Positions 36,082 to 48,358 of a stretch of 64,000 nt of DNA are shown piece by piece; the first letter of the stretch is position 1, and each line of letters opens with the position of its first letter. A model generated the notes under the pieces. That model did no database searches. It was not told the origin of the DNA and saw only the letters and a list, made by a program, of their open reading frames with translations. Position numbers and translations under genes: made by a program. This DNA is from Calvatia gigantea (Eukaryota > Basidiomycota > Agaricomycetes > Agaricales > Lycoperdaceae). The DNA lies in contig JACAAK010000001.1 of NCBI GenBank assembly GCA_025093985.1, positions 1,240,001 to 1,304,000 of the forward strand, read 5' to 3'.

Positions 36082-37641
36082 ATGTTATGGATCCTCGTGT
36101 CAACCTTAGGCCTCCTTGGTTTTGTGCAAGCGCAAGCAACTCCCCAGACGATCCAACTTCAGTCAAGGGCATCCCCACGGGGCGCAGCTCTCAAGCAACG
36201 GGCGTTGGGCCCGACTAACGTTCCATTCGCGGACTTCTTCTTGGGCACCGACTTACAGTAAGACGAGCAGCTCTACAGTCATCGCGCTTTCTAAAAACCT
36301 TTCCACTTGAAGATGGTTTGGTAATATGACAGGTTAATGTGTCTCTCAACTTTCACGTACCCGTCAATCTCACACCGACCGTCCCTTGTCTCCCAGTGGG
36401 GACTCCACCACAGACCATCTCCGTAAGGACTTCTCCATCATCCACCACCCCGGATTAAAAGATAACCATTAGGTTGTCTTTGACACTGGAAGCTCCAGTC
36501 TCGAATTCGCAAGCACTCTGTGTGCGGCCTGCACCAATCAAGTCCGCTTTGATCCCAACAGGAGTTCAACGTTCCGTGATGGCGGAAGAACGAGCAGTAT
36601 CACTTTTGCTACCGGAGTCGGTGTTGATCCTGTCGTCGGGTCTAACTACAAGTTGACCTTGCGAAGCGCGACAGATACTGTATCTGTTGGCGGCTTGGTG
36701 GCTCCCAGTGTCAGCTTGTTCCTCATCACGGACCAAACACCCACTTTCAATATTGATCCGTTCAGCGGAATCCAAGGTGCGTCTCTATGTCTTCGCGCAA
36801 CATTCGCCATAAAATTAATTTCACTATTCGTGTGTAAAGGCATGAGTGCTCGCGCACAAGGGTTCTTTGCCAGTCTAGTGAACCAGGGTTTACCTTGTGA
36901 GGGCCTCGTCAGGAACTCTTGTTGTATAGCTTCTGAGCTTGAAAACAGCCTTGTTTAGCATGTATCTCACCCCCAAGGCCGTTGGGAACGCCGAGATGAC
37001 GATTGGGGGAACAGACAGTACAAAGTTCACTGGTACGTTGCTTTCGCTAAGACCAATCATGTCCTGCGATGCGACTTGACTCTAAAAACACCTCGAAATA
37101 GGAACGCCCATATTTGCCAGAACAGCTTCCACTGGTGCAACTTGGGAACTCAACTCCCCAAGCCTGTCAGTCAACGGCAAAACTAACTCTATTTTGAGAA
37201 GCTCCCGCACAATTATTTTCGACAGTGGCACAAGCAATGTCCTCTTTTCTACGGATACAGCAGAGGTTAGTGTATGTGTTCAGGTCGCGCATCCCGCACG
37301 CTAACGACCTTTCTGGACAGGCGATCTATGCCCTCATCTCGCCTGACATTAAACCGAACCCCAATGAGCCAGGGACCTACGGAATTGCCTGCAACAGGAT
37401 TCCCACTCTTCCCGCAGTGATCGACATCACCTTTACCTCACAAGCCGGCACTCCTTTCAACTTAACAATTCCTAGCAGTGAGCTTAGTGTTGGGCCTTTT
37501 GCCAATGATCCCTCGACCTGCCAGACGCTTATCAATGCGTTTGATGGTCTGGAACTCGTCGGTGGTAGTCTCTTGAAGCACTGGTACAGCATCTGGGATG
37601 TTGGAGGTCGGCGTATGGGCTTTGCCCCCGCCAGGCTTTGA
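36082..37641 (+). CDS. Secreted pepsin-like aspartic protease
   Basis: Endopeptidase of family A1. The ATG at 36082 gives a signal peptide (MLWILVSTLGLLGFVQAQA), followed by a short propeptide. The first catalytic motif is VFDTGSSSLEF (about 36475), the second IIFDSGTSNVLF (about 37218). Between them lie the disulfide-type CAAC, FDPNRSSTFRDGG, SMYLTPKAVGNAEMTIGG and, after introns, TPIFARTAS. The C-terminal lobe has AIYALI, CNRIPTLPAVIDITF and the family ending GGSLLKHWYSIWDVGGRRMGF. Six or more short introns. The usual flap Tyr-Gly is not obvious: the segment after the first Asp reads SITFATGVGVDPV. About 400 residues. Confidence 0.9.
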
Positions 37642-38368
37642 TGTGGGTCTTGCGGAAACCGTCTTCCGATCCCATTCATTGCAATTTAGCCCGAAACAGG
37701 CGTGTGATGGTTGATCAGTGTTTATACAAGGTTTCGAGATATTGTGGTTCTGTCAGTGTTATGTTGTGTTCTGCAGCCGCATGGCGAGGTGCAATAACGA
37801 CATGGATTCTTCAGTTGACCACATGGCACTGGTGGAGGATTTTCGGAAATAGTCCATTGTCGCAATTTTTTTCTAGAACAATGTTCCACACATCAAATAA
37901 ATTGCCAGATAGACAGAGAAGGTCCATCCGGGAAGGAATCAAGGATAAGTAATGGCAACATCTGTTGTGCCGATCTCAAAGATGGCCTAGCGATCCTGCG
38001 ACCAGATGTCACATACTTTTTGGGGATGGAAATATATTTGATTGGGTTCTCAAATTTCCGGAAGTTTTTCTGGGGTAGGACTGGAAGGGGAAAAGGACCG
38101 TCAGTCGTCATGATAAGTTATTGATTGTAGTGAGGGTATTGTTAGAAGCAGCAATACATTGGAGGAAAAATAATACACCGATTTCTTAAAAATCTGATTA
38201 ATGCAGTCTATGGGGGAGCGATTACCTAGTGATGTTCTAATACCACCATGGGGCTGTGGAACGAAAAGTTTCAGGAGCAAGTCCCTTGGAAACGCTGTTT
38301 GCCAGAACCCGTGCTCGTATTCTTGAAACCCAGTCATGAAGTTTGTATGCGGCCCATCTAGAGCGGTA
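37642..38368. other. Intergenic between convergent genes
   Basis: About 730 bp. A 97-residue minus-strand frame at 38101-38394 overlaps the end of the next gene and has weakly protein-like content (HGGIRTSLG), but I find no start or splice context to support it. Confidence 0.4.
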
Positions 38369-39467
38369 TCATTGGTATCTATGAGAATCGGCACCCGGAG
38401 GGTGGTGCGCTATAAGAGCACGGTCCTGGAGCGTAGGGTATTGCTGAACGGTGCGATATGTTAACAAACTAGGACGACATCTCATGATTTTATACTCACG
38501 TAAGGGTCAAGTTGTTCTGAGGGGGAACTCCACTGAGCTAAAGATGGATGGGTCATAGAACGGTAGGGGTGGGTCATTGATCGTTGTCCGGGGTTTGGAT
38601 ACTGGTCATAACGAGGAGAGTATGACTCTGGTATCATGGAAAGTAGACTGGAGGTTGGAGTGTGCTGCTGGGGGAATGCTTGGGGACGATCATTAGACCT
38701 TGAAAATATTATTAGCGACGATCAGGTGGTGAAAGCGATACTAGACCTACATCGAGCGACGAACAGCATCCATGTCCGTTTGAATAGGTTGTAGCTGCAG
38801 ATAAGCGTCGCTAAAGCACGTTTAAACGAAGTCGAGGACGGAGATAAGCAGTATTTACTTTGTTCTCCTTTGTGTCGTAAGGGACATAAGATTCAGGTCG
38901 ATTTGCTGGTGTCGCCGCGGAGGGGAAGGCTCCCGTGTGGGAGGTGTGCCGGAACTTTCTGAGATGGAAGAATTTGCCGTGGAAGGTCTTCCATCAATTG
39001 AGTCTTTGCGTGTAGCTAGTTTTTTGCGAGCGGGGACGCCTTCGGGCCAAGTACACTGGAAGAAGCTCAGCAAAGTTCGTGGCCATAATGAAGTCTTATC
39101 CTCACGTCTCTCTGGCCGTGAGTGCAACGCATGCAGCTCGGCTTAGTCTCGTCACACTGTGATTGGAGTTCTTCAAGAACTACTCAAGCAGGCGTTCGTG
39201 GCAGAGCCCACCTTAATCTTCTTGACTCGACAAGTCATACATCCTGTCTTGCTACGAGTGTATTTGGGACGTTTTCTAGGGGCGACTTCCGGACGCGGTG
39301 GGGCCGGCAACACATGGTGAACATGATTATGCCCGACTTGGGGAGTTGGATAGTACTGCGCGTGGGCGTGAAGGTATTGATTAGTTGATGGACTGCGAGG
39401 AAAGGTTTAGCGTCTACCCGAGTGTAGGAAATAGAAAGGCAACCCACTAAGACATGCTATCAGCCAT
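38369..39467 (-). CDS. Short Zn(II)2Cys6 transcription factor without visible fungal-specific TF domain
   Basis: The ATG at 39467 starts MADSMS; an intron joins YPSTNQYLHAHAQYY. A His/Pro-rich stretch leads to the basic RKRPKYTRSKTG and the zinc cluster CMTCRVKKIK, intron, CDETKPSCMRC, THGQR, intron, DCTWPEG: all six cysteines in C-x2-C-x6-C-x6-C-x2-C-x6-C order, with introns inside the motif. The rest is a Ser/Pro-rich linker (DGRPSTANSSISESSGTPP), LMSLTTQRR, then AYLQLQPIQTDMDAVRRSM, a Gln/Pro/Ser-rich part (PQAFPQQHTPTSSLLSMIPE), and a last exon ending SHRYQ. Total about 280 residues, less than half of typical members. The cluster resembles regulators of the Upc2/Pro1 type in its RSKTGCxTCRxKKIKCDE pattern. 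Role unknown. Confidence 0.82.
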
Positions 39468-39830
39468 GGCTATAGGAAAAGGGGAGATTTTCTGACCTTG
39501 CTGGACTCGCGTAGCATTTATAAAGGTTTAGAAAGGAGATCCAAGTAGGAGCCGGCCTAATGCCTCGCCAATTGGGGTGAATCGCCCATTCATCAGATCT
39601 AGGGTCGACTGTGTGCAGAATGCTCCATCTCATAGATGCCATTCCTGCCATGTGTGGAGGGATCTTATTTGTTTCTTGCGTACACAAGCTTCTGTAGACC
39701 TCCTGTGCCAGGTACGCCGGTCACATCTATTGGAGAGCATCACAAAGTCCGTCGGATACGAGGAGATTGAAAGTGTGACTTACCGCCTGATAGCAGAATT
39801 AGCAAACAATCCAGCTTCTGTCCTTGGAAT

Positions 39831-40479
39831 CTATTGTTGGGAAATTTCAAAGTCCATGGAACATCGTGAAAGAATCTTTGAATCTCTGATACATGACAAT
39901 CCTTCCAAGTAAGGAAGAATAGATTCGGAGAGGGCCGACTTCTTCCGATCAATCATCTGCACTAGTGTTCCCCAAAATCCGTCAGCGGAATAAATATCAT
40001 GCTGTGTGACCAGATAATGCAAGGCAAGGCATACCTTCGTCCGCTCACCCTCTCCAATGCCAATTACCGCACGCAGATAATCCAGGTTCGCACTGGAAAC
40101 AGCAAGTACCTGATTTAGTGGCTGATACTCCCTAGGGTCAAAAACAACAGTGCTATCTCCACCGCCGCGGTTCGGATGCAGACCAAAGTTGAAGCACCTC
40201 TCTCCGTGGAACTCAAATAAGGAGATTGAATTTTGATCGCGGCCGTAGATGACCATATGTCAGGACCAGATGTATTACATACAACATCAGAAAGGTGAAG
40301 TTTCACACACAGAAGGTCGGTCGACATGTGGAAGTCGTGAATATCCAAACGTGTTGCACACTTACCATCATAGGCGTGGTGGTATACATAAAACGAGTCT
40401 CTGTATGGGTAAATTTCGCTGCTTTCTCTTGTTTACCCCGATGAAATTGGAGCCAGTGACCACGTATCAGGGTGGCCAT
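39831..40479 (-). pseudogene. Coding-like sequence with conflicting frames; hypothetical gene or decayed gene
   Basis: No family recognised. One model starts at the ATG at 40479 (MATLIRGHWLQFHRGKQEK), splices 40366 to 40211 in phase (donor GTAAGT, 154 nt), and continues FHGERCFNFGLHPNRGGG, FDPREYQPLNQVLAVSSANL, DYLRAVIGIGEGERTKVCLA and further to a stop at 39831. A second frame across 40550-40115 looks equally coding (AFLHVTGTYILESRLRT, HPDTWSLAP, SFYVYHHAYDG, DIHDFHMSTDLLCVKLHLSD). A third, upstream (40660-40510), reads NCVPIEFLGLDDLPSAHDF. These cannot all be joined with good splice sites, so frameshift decay is likely. Low certainty on boundaries. Confidence 0.4.
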
Positions 40480-40729
40480 TCCTTGGGCAAGTCCGTAACC
40501 TAGACTCTAGGATGTAGGTCCCTGTGACGTGGAGGAAGGCCTGGCGCACTCGACCCATAATCAAACCCTATGAAGTCATGAGCGCTAGGCAGGTCATCTA
40601 AACCGAGGAATTCGATAGGGACACAGTTATATTTGGTGATAGTTGTTTGGTCACTTCACCGAGGAAATCACCACATGTGGTGGCACCGAGGATTTCACCA
40701 TGATTGTTCAGCCCAAGTCATCAGCTGCT

Positions 40730-43576
40730 CATCAACGTGATCATAAACCCTTCTTGGAAATCTGGATCTATGGCCTACACGCAGGGTAGTAAACATTCGT
40801 CATTTACGTCACGGCGGCGGGGCTCCCTGCACTAATGTACCGTGGCACATTCTGCGAGCCCCAACCCTAGTAATTGGATTGGACTTTCATCCAACCAGGC
40901 ATCGGTCCTCCGATGGTCCGTGGGACCGATACCTGGCCTTGAGCAATTGTTTCTAAGACAATTAGTGGCTACGACTCCTAATTTGACCTTTGGGTTTATC
41001 GACCAGCCCCGCATTAACTTCTTGCTTCCCATTCATTCCTCGCAACATGAGGGCAAAAGGATCGGATGCCGGAGGACGGACACGCTCGTCTCCCAGAATT
41101 AGAGAAGCACCCAACAGCCCCCTGGTTGCGACACTTGGGCAGAGTCAGACCCAATTAGAGTCGGACTTATTGGAGCGTTGGGAAAGAGATAAGCAGCAAT
41201 ATGAATGGGAGAGAATACTTGGCAACTTGTTCAAATCAAATCATAACTGGTGAAGTCTGGACCTAATTACTCGGAGTGGGCCGGTCAACTCGACACGGTT
41301 GGGCGATTATGTATATTAACTGCCCAATGTCCCGGTCGTAAGACTTTGGGACGCCAGTGGAAGAATTCCGCCACAATACGACAAGGGGGTATAGAAGTCG
41401 CTTTGACCATAAGACACGCTGTCGGTTGAACTCACAGCCGGTGTCTAAAGCTGATGAAACTGCACCGCCACAGTTGGGCGCACCTACCCAAGAATCTCCT
41501 AGTTGCTAGCTGTAACTTCGCTAGCGACCTCATCAATTCGCTTGTTGACAGTTCTATTCCGTGATCACCGTTAATTACCTGGCCCTCGCGCAAGAAATGC
41601 CTCCAGGAACACGCTGATTATGCTAAAAGTGGCTGCAGTCGTGCAGCAAACCCCTGCTGAAGAGCCACCACCCCTTGCAGAGGTTCCAGCTTTTTCCGAC
41701 GCTTCTCCGGAGCATGCATTAAGACATTGATAAGGACTACTCCGACCAAAATATCAACATACACTATCTTGACCATAACCGAGAGGTACCTAATTGCCCC
41801 ACTCGCTTCTTGTTCTCCGCGGAGCGAGAGAAAGATACCAAGACGCTCTGATCAAACAACTCGGGACCACACGTGTACTTTCCCCCCAACAATACTCTTC
41901 TTTTCCGAGGCCATTTGTCACCGGTTAACCGGTCAACCACGGTATGGAGAAAAATTGTCGAGGACATGACTTTACCCGCGTAAATTGGACAACTTCACGC
42001 TTTCGGAATGAACAGGCTTCTGCGCCAATCCTGTTACTATATATTACATGTTCCGATAAAATCTGACCTTCCGTATATAATGACAAGAAGACAGAGTGTT
42101 GTTTCAGCATTTTATATTCTCTCATGGTTCTATTCCCTACCCAAGTGTTCGAATTCTCATATACATACCTCACCTGGGACTCGGGAATTGCCACATCTGC
42201 GTCTCTTCCAAAAGACTACCCGCTTCCATTACCTGTGAGGCTATGGCTTTGTTGGATTGTCAGCATCTTGCCAAAGAACAGATGCGTCCTGGATCTTCGT
42301 TATCCCTGGAGCAATCCCCAGGGTCAATGGCAAAAAGCATATCACTAAGCATTCTCGACCGCAATCACCAGAACTTCCCTCCCGCACCAAAGGGAGATAT
42401 TTGAAGGGTGCTGATCTGAGGAACTATGCATAAATGCGCACACAAGCCTTGCAGTCGTGTACCCGCAATGTTCCTGGCTTCATTGTCCCTCGAGATCACT
42501 TAAACGGACCTGATGCTCAGTATGAATGTTTGAGAACTACGAACTCCGAATCATAAGCCGAGCAGGAACCGGTAAGGAAACTGTCATGCTAGTCTAGAAG
42601 TCGAAGCCTCTTCACCACCATATCCTAAAGTCACCCATATGATCAAAATTGTCGTCACCACTGTGGTCACCTCGTAAGTACTCATGAGTGATTACGAAAG
42701 AAAGCATGAGAGGATAATCCGCTTTTACCCAAATCGCCAACTCTTTCTCAGGTAGCACGGAGATGAAATGACTGAAATCCAAGGCCTACATTCAAATCAA
42801 CTGATGGGCACACATGTCATGCAATGATGCATTGTTGCATTGATATATTGGTGCGTGACTTCCTGAGACAAAGATAACCCGCCAATTTTTCCTGGTCCGA
42901 ACGAACCCCTCGGGATACCGGGCTCCTTAATGGTGTATTCCAACCACGGGCTACGATAAAGGCCCCGTGATTGGGGTACTTGAGGGGTATGGCGCACACA
43001 GCCCAGTGTTCTTCCGCGGCCTTGGTTGTTTGACCTTACACCAGGTAAACCTTCACACCCCTGTCACTTTCGGGATCAAAAGACACAAGCTGTCAAAGAC
43101 CACAACATAGTAATGTCCATGTTTTTTTGTACAGGCAAGCAGCGGAGACTATTCCCCTACATTCAGTTTTCGCTTGGTCATCAATTCCATGGATTACGCA
43201 GGTAAGTAGGGGAAGTCGAAAAGCTCATTACGTAGCGGGAGAAAAAAGAACCAGGATTACATCACAACAGACATACGGAAAAAAGAAAGGGAGCAAGCTC
43301 GAATGACTGTCCACAACAGAATGCGGGTATGTCGAAAAGAGTAGATGCAACAGTAGGGAGTATCCAACGCAGGGCGAAGAAGCAGGGACTAGTGGAAATT
43401 AATGCACACTGGAGTAAGGTGGGAATGTTGGGTTATAGCAGGGGATGATTAGGAGTGATTGTACTACCTAGCTACGGTTTGACAGAGAGGACCCAGCTCG
43501 GCTGGAAGAGGGTCTAGATTGAGAACTATAATAGTAGGTAAGTCGCGATAAGCTGATTGAATAACGAATGGTCTGC
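40730..43576. other. Region without a supported gene
   Basis: About 2.8 kb. Many short frames on both strands, none with a recognisable domain. The best is the C-terminal part of a plus frame ending at 41253 (LESDLLERWERDKQQYEWER), which looks helical and charged, but no convincing start or exon joins. No tRNA, terminal repeat or transposase motif seen by eye. Confidence 0.45.
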
Positions 43577-45062
43577 CTACTGGTCACCAGATCTCCTCTT
43601 TGGCCAGCCATACACCTCGCCGATCCATCGAGCCATATGTACCTCTTGTTTCATGGTATTGATGATCCAAGGGTGGGCTAACATATCTTTAGGGATCGGT
43701 CGCATTTGTGGATTGACGGTGAGACTAGGGAACCCGGGATGATTGGGGCTTGATCACCAAAAAAGACGAAAGACTTACGTTTGCTTGATGAAATCCTTCA
43801 TTTCGTCGCTCCATTGGACGCCCGGCTCGTCCTCGAGTCTGGGGGGCTGTGTCGTATCATGATTATGATCAGCGATCGCAGGCAGCAGGATGATCAGCGG
43901 TACCTCATTTTGCGTGATGTAAACCATGAGCTCAATAGGGGGAAGGTCGTTAGGGAAGGGGAAGCGGTTCTGAACCAACTCAAGGAGAGTAATGCCAGTG
44001 GACCACACATCAGATCGGATTGTATATTTCTCCCCAGAAATCCTTTCCGGCTAGGAGCGATAGGGTGAGCGAGGGTAGCCCAAAAATTGATTGATACTCA
44101 CAGCCATATAAAAGCTTGTACCCGTGAAGGTGTTGGCGAGTGAGTCTACCAGCTCACCAGATACACCAAAATCACATAGCCTCACGATGCCTTCACTGGT
44201 CAACAGAATATTGGAAGGCTTGATGTCGCGATGTATAGTTTTTTTTGAATGGAGATAAGCAAGCCCTTGAAGAATCTATCACCGCAGTCAACTTGTGGCC
44301 GGACCTAACGTTGGGCGGGAAACTCACCCCTTCGGTTAGACGTCCTGCAATTTTCTCGCCAACCACGGCACCATAGTCCCGCAGCCGCTTTCCGATGGAT
44401 TCCAAGCTACCTCCTTCGCAATATTCCATTATTATTTTGACCTCGGTAGTTGAAGGGGAAATATAAGCTCCATAGAAGCGGATGATATTGATATGTCGGG
44501 TGGTGGTCATGATGGACACCTCACGCAGCAATTGTCTGGGCGCTTGGCGTGTAGTGATAGTTTTCCTGGCAATGATTCTGCCTGATCTCTTATCTTTCAC
44601 TTTGTGAACCGCGCCACCAGCACCTTCGCCTAACCTCTGAAGCTCTTCAATCACCTCATCCGACCAGTTGCCCAGATTCGATGATGGCTCAGGATCGATG
44701 TAGGCATCGTCCTCAGGATGTGGAGCCTTCTGGACAGCGATTTCATCTATCTCTCTGAGCAAACCCTCAAGGCTGCCAAGAGGTTCGGCGCTGGAACGAT
44801 GCGGTATGGTCGTGTCCTGAGATGGTGGCTGAAGAGTGGGCGCATCATCTGGGGACGTATGATCAACCTGGAGATCGCTAGGGCCCCCATTGTAGTACTG
44901 TATTGGCTGGATTCCGGCGATATCTACTTTGAGACCCTTGAGGGGCCTTGCAGATGGAGAACCCCGGGGAATGGCCAGCGGCGGTGCAGGTGGCCTGCGG
45001 GCAGAGGATGGTGCAAGGGGGCCACGGGGGCCAATCGGTCTTGTAGTGATGGGCCTCTCCAT
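43577..45062 (-). CDS. MAP kinase kinase of the Mkk1/Mkk2 (cell wall integrity) type
   Basis: Dual-specificity kinase that phosphorylates a Slt2/Mpk1-type MAP kinase. The ATG at 45062 starts a Pro-rich N-terminus ([20 protein letters not shown]) that includes a possible docking stretch, with [13 protein letters not shown] further on. Kinase domain: [12 protein letters not shown] (P-loop), ARKTITT (Lys), [29 protein letters not shown], then [18 protein letters not shown] (HRD), [20 protein letters not shown] (DFG and SxxxT phosphosites) and GTSFYMAPER (APE). The [22 protein letters not shown] stretch matches Mkk1/2 better than Ste7/Fuz7 or Pbs2. Then [20 protein letters not shown] and the end [11 protein letters not shown] at 43577. 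Seven or so exons. Divergent from the next gene. Confidence 0.93.
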
Positions 45063-45412
45063 TGTGTGGATGGCGGGTGGTCAGGAAGACTGGGAAATTG
45101 GTTGATTCGTTGAAAGCTGACAGATGCGGTGATTGTTTACTTTGTTCCCCAATCGGCGACAAATGGGGTAACAGGCGTAGAGACGCCCAGCAATGTGAGT
45201 GTGCACGGGTGGTCGAAATTTCTGGACTGGAAGTTGAAGTAGACGCAAAGCAAGAGCCAAGGTGGAAGAGCGCTCGGTGTTTTGTGGCGAATAAATGGAG
45301 ATTTTGGGCAGAACAAAGAAACTGAGGCGGGGATGCGTGACCAATCTTTCTGCGCTTGCTCTCATTTTGCACTTGCTGTTAATCTGACGGCGGTCTCTGT
45401 CTCCAACAAGCC

Positions 45413-46110
45413 ATGGCCTCAGACACGACCTCAGACGCTTCATCCAGCTCTCCTTCTGTTCGTTGCTCAGATTCCAGTCCCTCATCTATCTCTCCCTCTC
45501 CTACTGCCGCCAGGCGACGACCTGACTCTTTGCGCCTTAATGATATCGGGTGTGTGCGTGTGCGTGTGGGCGTCTATTTCTGTCTCACGAATGAATACCA
45601 CATAGTATAGATCCCAGTGAGATCATAGGCAAGATTCTCCAAAGAGCCCGACGCTCCCCCACACATCCTGCACTCACACTCGACTTCTCTGACCATACCA
45701 CTGTTCAAGTCCTCGTCGACGGTTATGATCCTGCCCACCGTGGCGTACCCAAGCAGCTCGAAATGGACAGCGACCTTAGCGCCCTCTTCTCCAGCAAAGA
45801 CCTTCTTGGCCTTGAAATTATCGACTGCGCATTGATCACTCTTCAAGACGCCGCATTTGACTGTAAGCATGCCAAATCCGCGTCGAAAGCGATGTGCTGG
45901 GACCAAAAGCATCTTGGTGTCGCCCTCAAGCTCTCAGAGTGCAGTCCGCGTTGGCATTGCATATGGGCCAGGATGGAAGAGTATGACGAGGAACTGGGCA
46001 CTTATGTCTTTCGCAGCTACGACGATGTTTACCTTGAAAAGCTACATCGCACTCCAAAGAAGGTGAAATGGCGAAAATCCGTTTCACAGCATCAAGATGC
46101 GGCGCGGTAG
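45413..46110 (+). CDS. Hypothetical protein of about 215 residues
   Basis: Not recognised. The ATG at 45413 opens a Ser/Pro-rich N-terminus (MASDTTSDASSSSPSVR) reaching LRLNDIG. An intron (about 45553-45610, GTGTGCG...TATAG) joins in-phase PSEIIGKILQRARRSPTHP. The rest is one open frame: LTLDFSDHTTVQVLVDGYDP, LEMDSDLSALFSSKDLLGLE, CKHAKSASKAMCWDQKHLG, MEEYDEELGTYVFRSYDDVY, and the stop at 46110 after SVSQHQDAAR. No signal peptide or membrane segment. A GTAAGC sequence at about 45861 could be a donor for an alternative intron, so the C-terminal third is less sure. It shares a 350-bp divergent promoter with the MAPKK gene. Confidence 0.62.
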
Positions 46111-48358
46111 GCCTCTGTAATCTGTCCGTCTTCTTTTCCACAGGAAAGGTCCTTGCTTACCACCTTCGTATTTCCCAGCTATTGTTCTATATATCCTGTA
46201 CACTTTCCAGTGCTGCACTACTCAAGAAACGTTTTATAGACCTAATTACTTACATGCCACTCGGTGTTACTCGAACCCTCCTATGTTACTCATACATTCT
46301 GTATTGCCAACTCGTTGTATTCATTCCTATAACCTTATTATACCCTAACACTTACAAAGGGCGCAATCGGGTTAACCTCCCTCGCGTTCCACGAAGCCCC
46401 ACTCTCCGAGGCGACCAGAAATGAAAACTAGTGTCACTCAGCCGTCCCTACCCTCTGCCGTACCTATCTTAACTATTTTCGTCATATCCTCGCGTAACAT
46501 TGTACTTGGCCGCCTAATGGAAAGTCATCAATCAATTCTTTGGTAAGGCGGTCAGTTCGCGAATGTCTATGAGGTACCTGCAGACCGAGATAGCTGTCTA
46601 CATGCTGATATGAGCCTGTATGTCGCCTTCAGCCCTCGGAACACACCTATTCTGGAATTCGACTCCATGGAAATATTGTGCGGTTGTAGAACCATCTCTT
46701 CCCGATTTATAAGCCACTTACATCAGAGCACTGTCCTCACAATAAACAGGACAAGCACGGGCCTGACATTAAGGGGATGCGTTAGCAAATTAGGATAAAT
46801 AAAACAATCCAAAGAAGCGTACCACAATGAATCTCGTAAGATTAATTTCTCGGAATAAAAAAATGGCCATTTTCACACTCGCTCCCGTGAGTGTGAAGGG
46901 AGCCGGCTGAATGTTCGTTGCGAAGCGTCCGACGCCTCACCAAGACGTCGGATGACAGCTGGAACACATATATCATTGGCATTAAGAGGCCGGTTTCATT
47001 ATGTCAAGAATCTTCTCGGTCCCTTGAGCCAATGGGCGATATTGTCCGATTGCGCAGCTCAGGGAGCTGCGAGGTTCCGACTGGTTGGCCCACAGGGACT
47101 AGGCTGGACCGGTTTATCCCTAATTATACAGGAACATGCCGAGTAGAACGATCAGGCCCTCGGCTCCTCAGGAGAACTAGATCGGCAGCTAGATGAGCCT
47201 ATAATCAGCAGCAAAGGGGACGGGATTGAAACAGGCCGGTGCAAAACCAGAGGAACAAACAGAAAGGAGCCGACGAGTCCGGATAGTTGACCGTTGGTTT
47301 ATTTCCCACAACCATATCGCAGGAAATTTCGGGTGCCTTGTAGGGGGATAGAAACAAGGCCAGACAATAGGTGATCATGGTTCCGCCTTAACCACTGACA
47401 TGCTGATGGCTAGGACCTCTCACACACTTCACGGCAATTTGCCGTCATCTCTGGGGAGGAAAGGGACGTTTCCAAGTGGAAAACCCCATATGACATGGTG
47501 GATGCTCCTAGTGCGCAGATTCCGAAGTCAAGATCCTAGTGCATCATTCATTTTCCACTTTAGACAGAACGTGATGACAGTGCTGCGATGTCTGGGGGTA
47601 AAAGAAGGAGGTAAGTCCCGTATCATGTCCAATTTTGAATAGAAGGGGGGTGGGTTAAATGGAGCCTTGATTCCTGGTTACACGCCAAGGATCAGGCGAT
47701 GATATATGGGAGCCATAGTTCCAGGAGAGGCGATGATTGATCCTGAAGCTCGAGGAGTATGAGGACCCGGCGTCCCAAACCCGGCCTAAAAATTCGCATC
47801 AGCAATTTGGACCCGAGGATTGGCTTGTCGCGAAACGCATGTCATGATGGTTCCATTGCCACAGAGACTAACACCCCCTCCTGGTTTGGGAAAAGCCCGG
47901 GGGGTCAAAACGTCGGCCCTACCAGAGCATCAATAGTCACGTTCCCCTTGGGCGTTGCCAGCCGTCGAAAGACTACGGTAATACAGAATTTGCAAGACAA
48001 GGAGAGTCCGCACGGTTCTATGTTTAGGAATTATAGACTGTATTGTCGAATCCCATGGAGATCTTGAAACGCCTGACCATCTGTGACTTGGTCTAATTCG
48101 TTGACGAGATTGGCAACCAAGAATCATGATCTGCAAGGGATCTCGCGCTAGGGCAGCCAAGAGCATAGTACGTCCTGTACAGCTCCGGTCGCTAGCACGC
48201 GGAACCTTCAAGTACTTTGGCAGGTGTGAGTAGCGACGCGAGGATGAACGTTCTAGTTGAGCGCTCGTTAACTGCCCTCAATTGATGGGACTTACCACAC
48301 ATCAATCCAATGCTACACGCTCTCACGCTTTCCATTTACCATTCTGGCACAATCATCG
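46111..48358. other. Region without a supported gene
   Basis: About 2.2 kb. Left part (46130-46420) is pyrimidine-rich and probably 3' untranslated. Short frames elsewhere have no motif. The region holds the nested hairpin at 46872-46903. No transposon ends or RNA genes recognised. Confidence 0.45.
46872..46903. other. Nested inverted repeats (two competing hairpins)
   Basis: TTCACACTC (46872-46880) pairs with GAGTGTGAA (46889-46897) around an 8-base loop. GCTCCC in that loop (46881-46886) also pairs with GGGAGC (46898-46903), so the two stems exclude each other. Confidence 0.6.

Noticed and set aside
40730..43576. Decayed transposable element
   Set aside because: The gene-poor character suggested it, but I found no reverse transcriptase, integrase or transposase motif, no long terminal repeats and no target duplications by eye.
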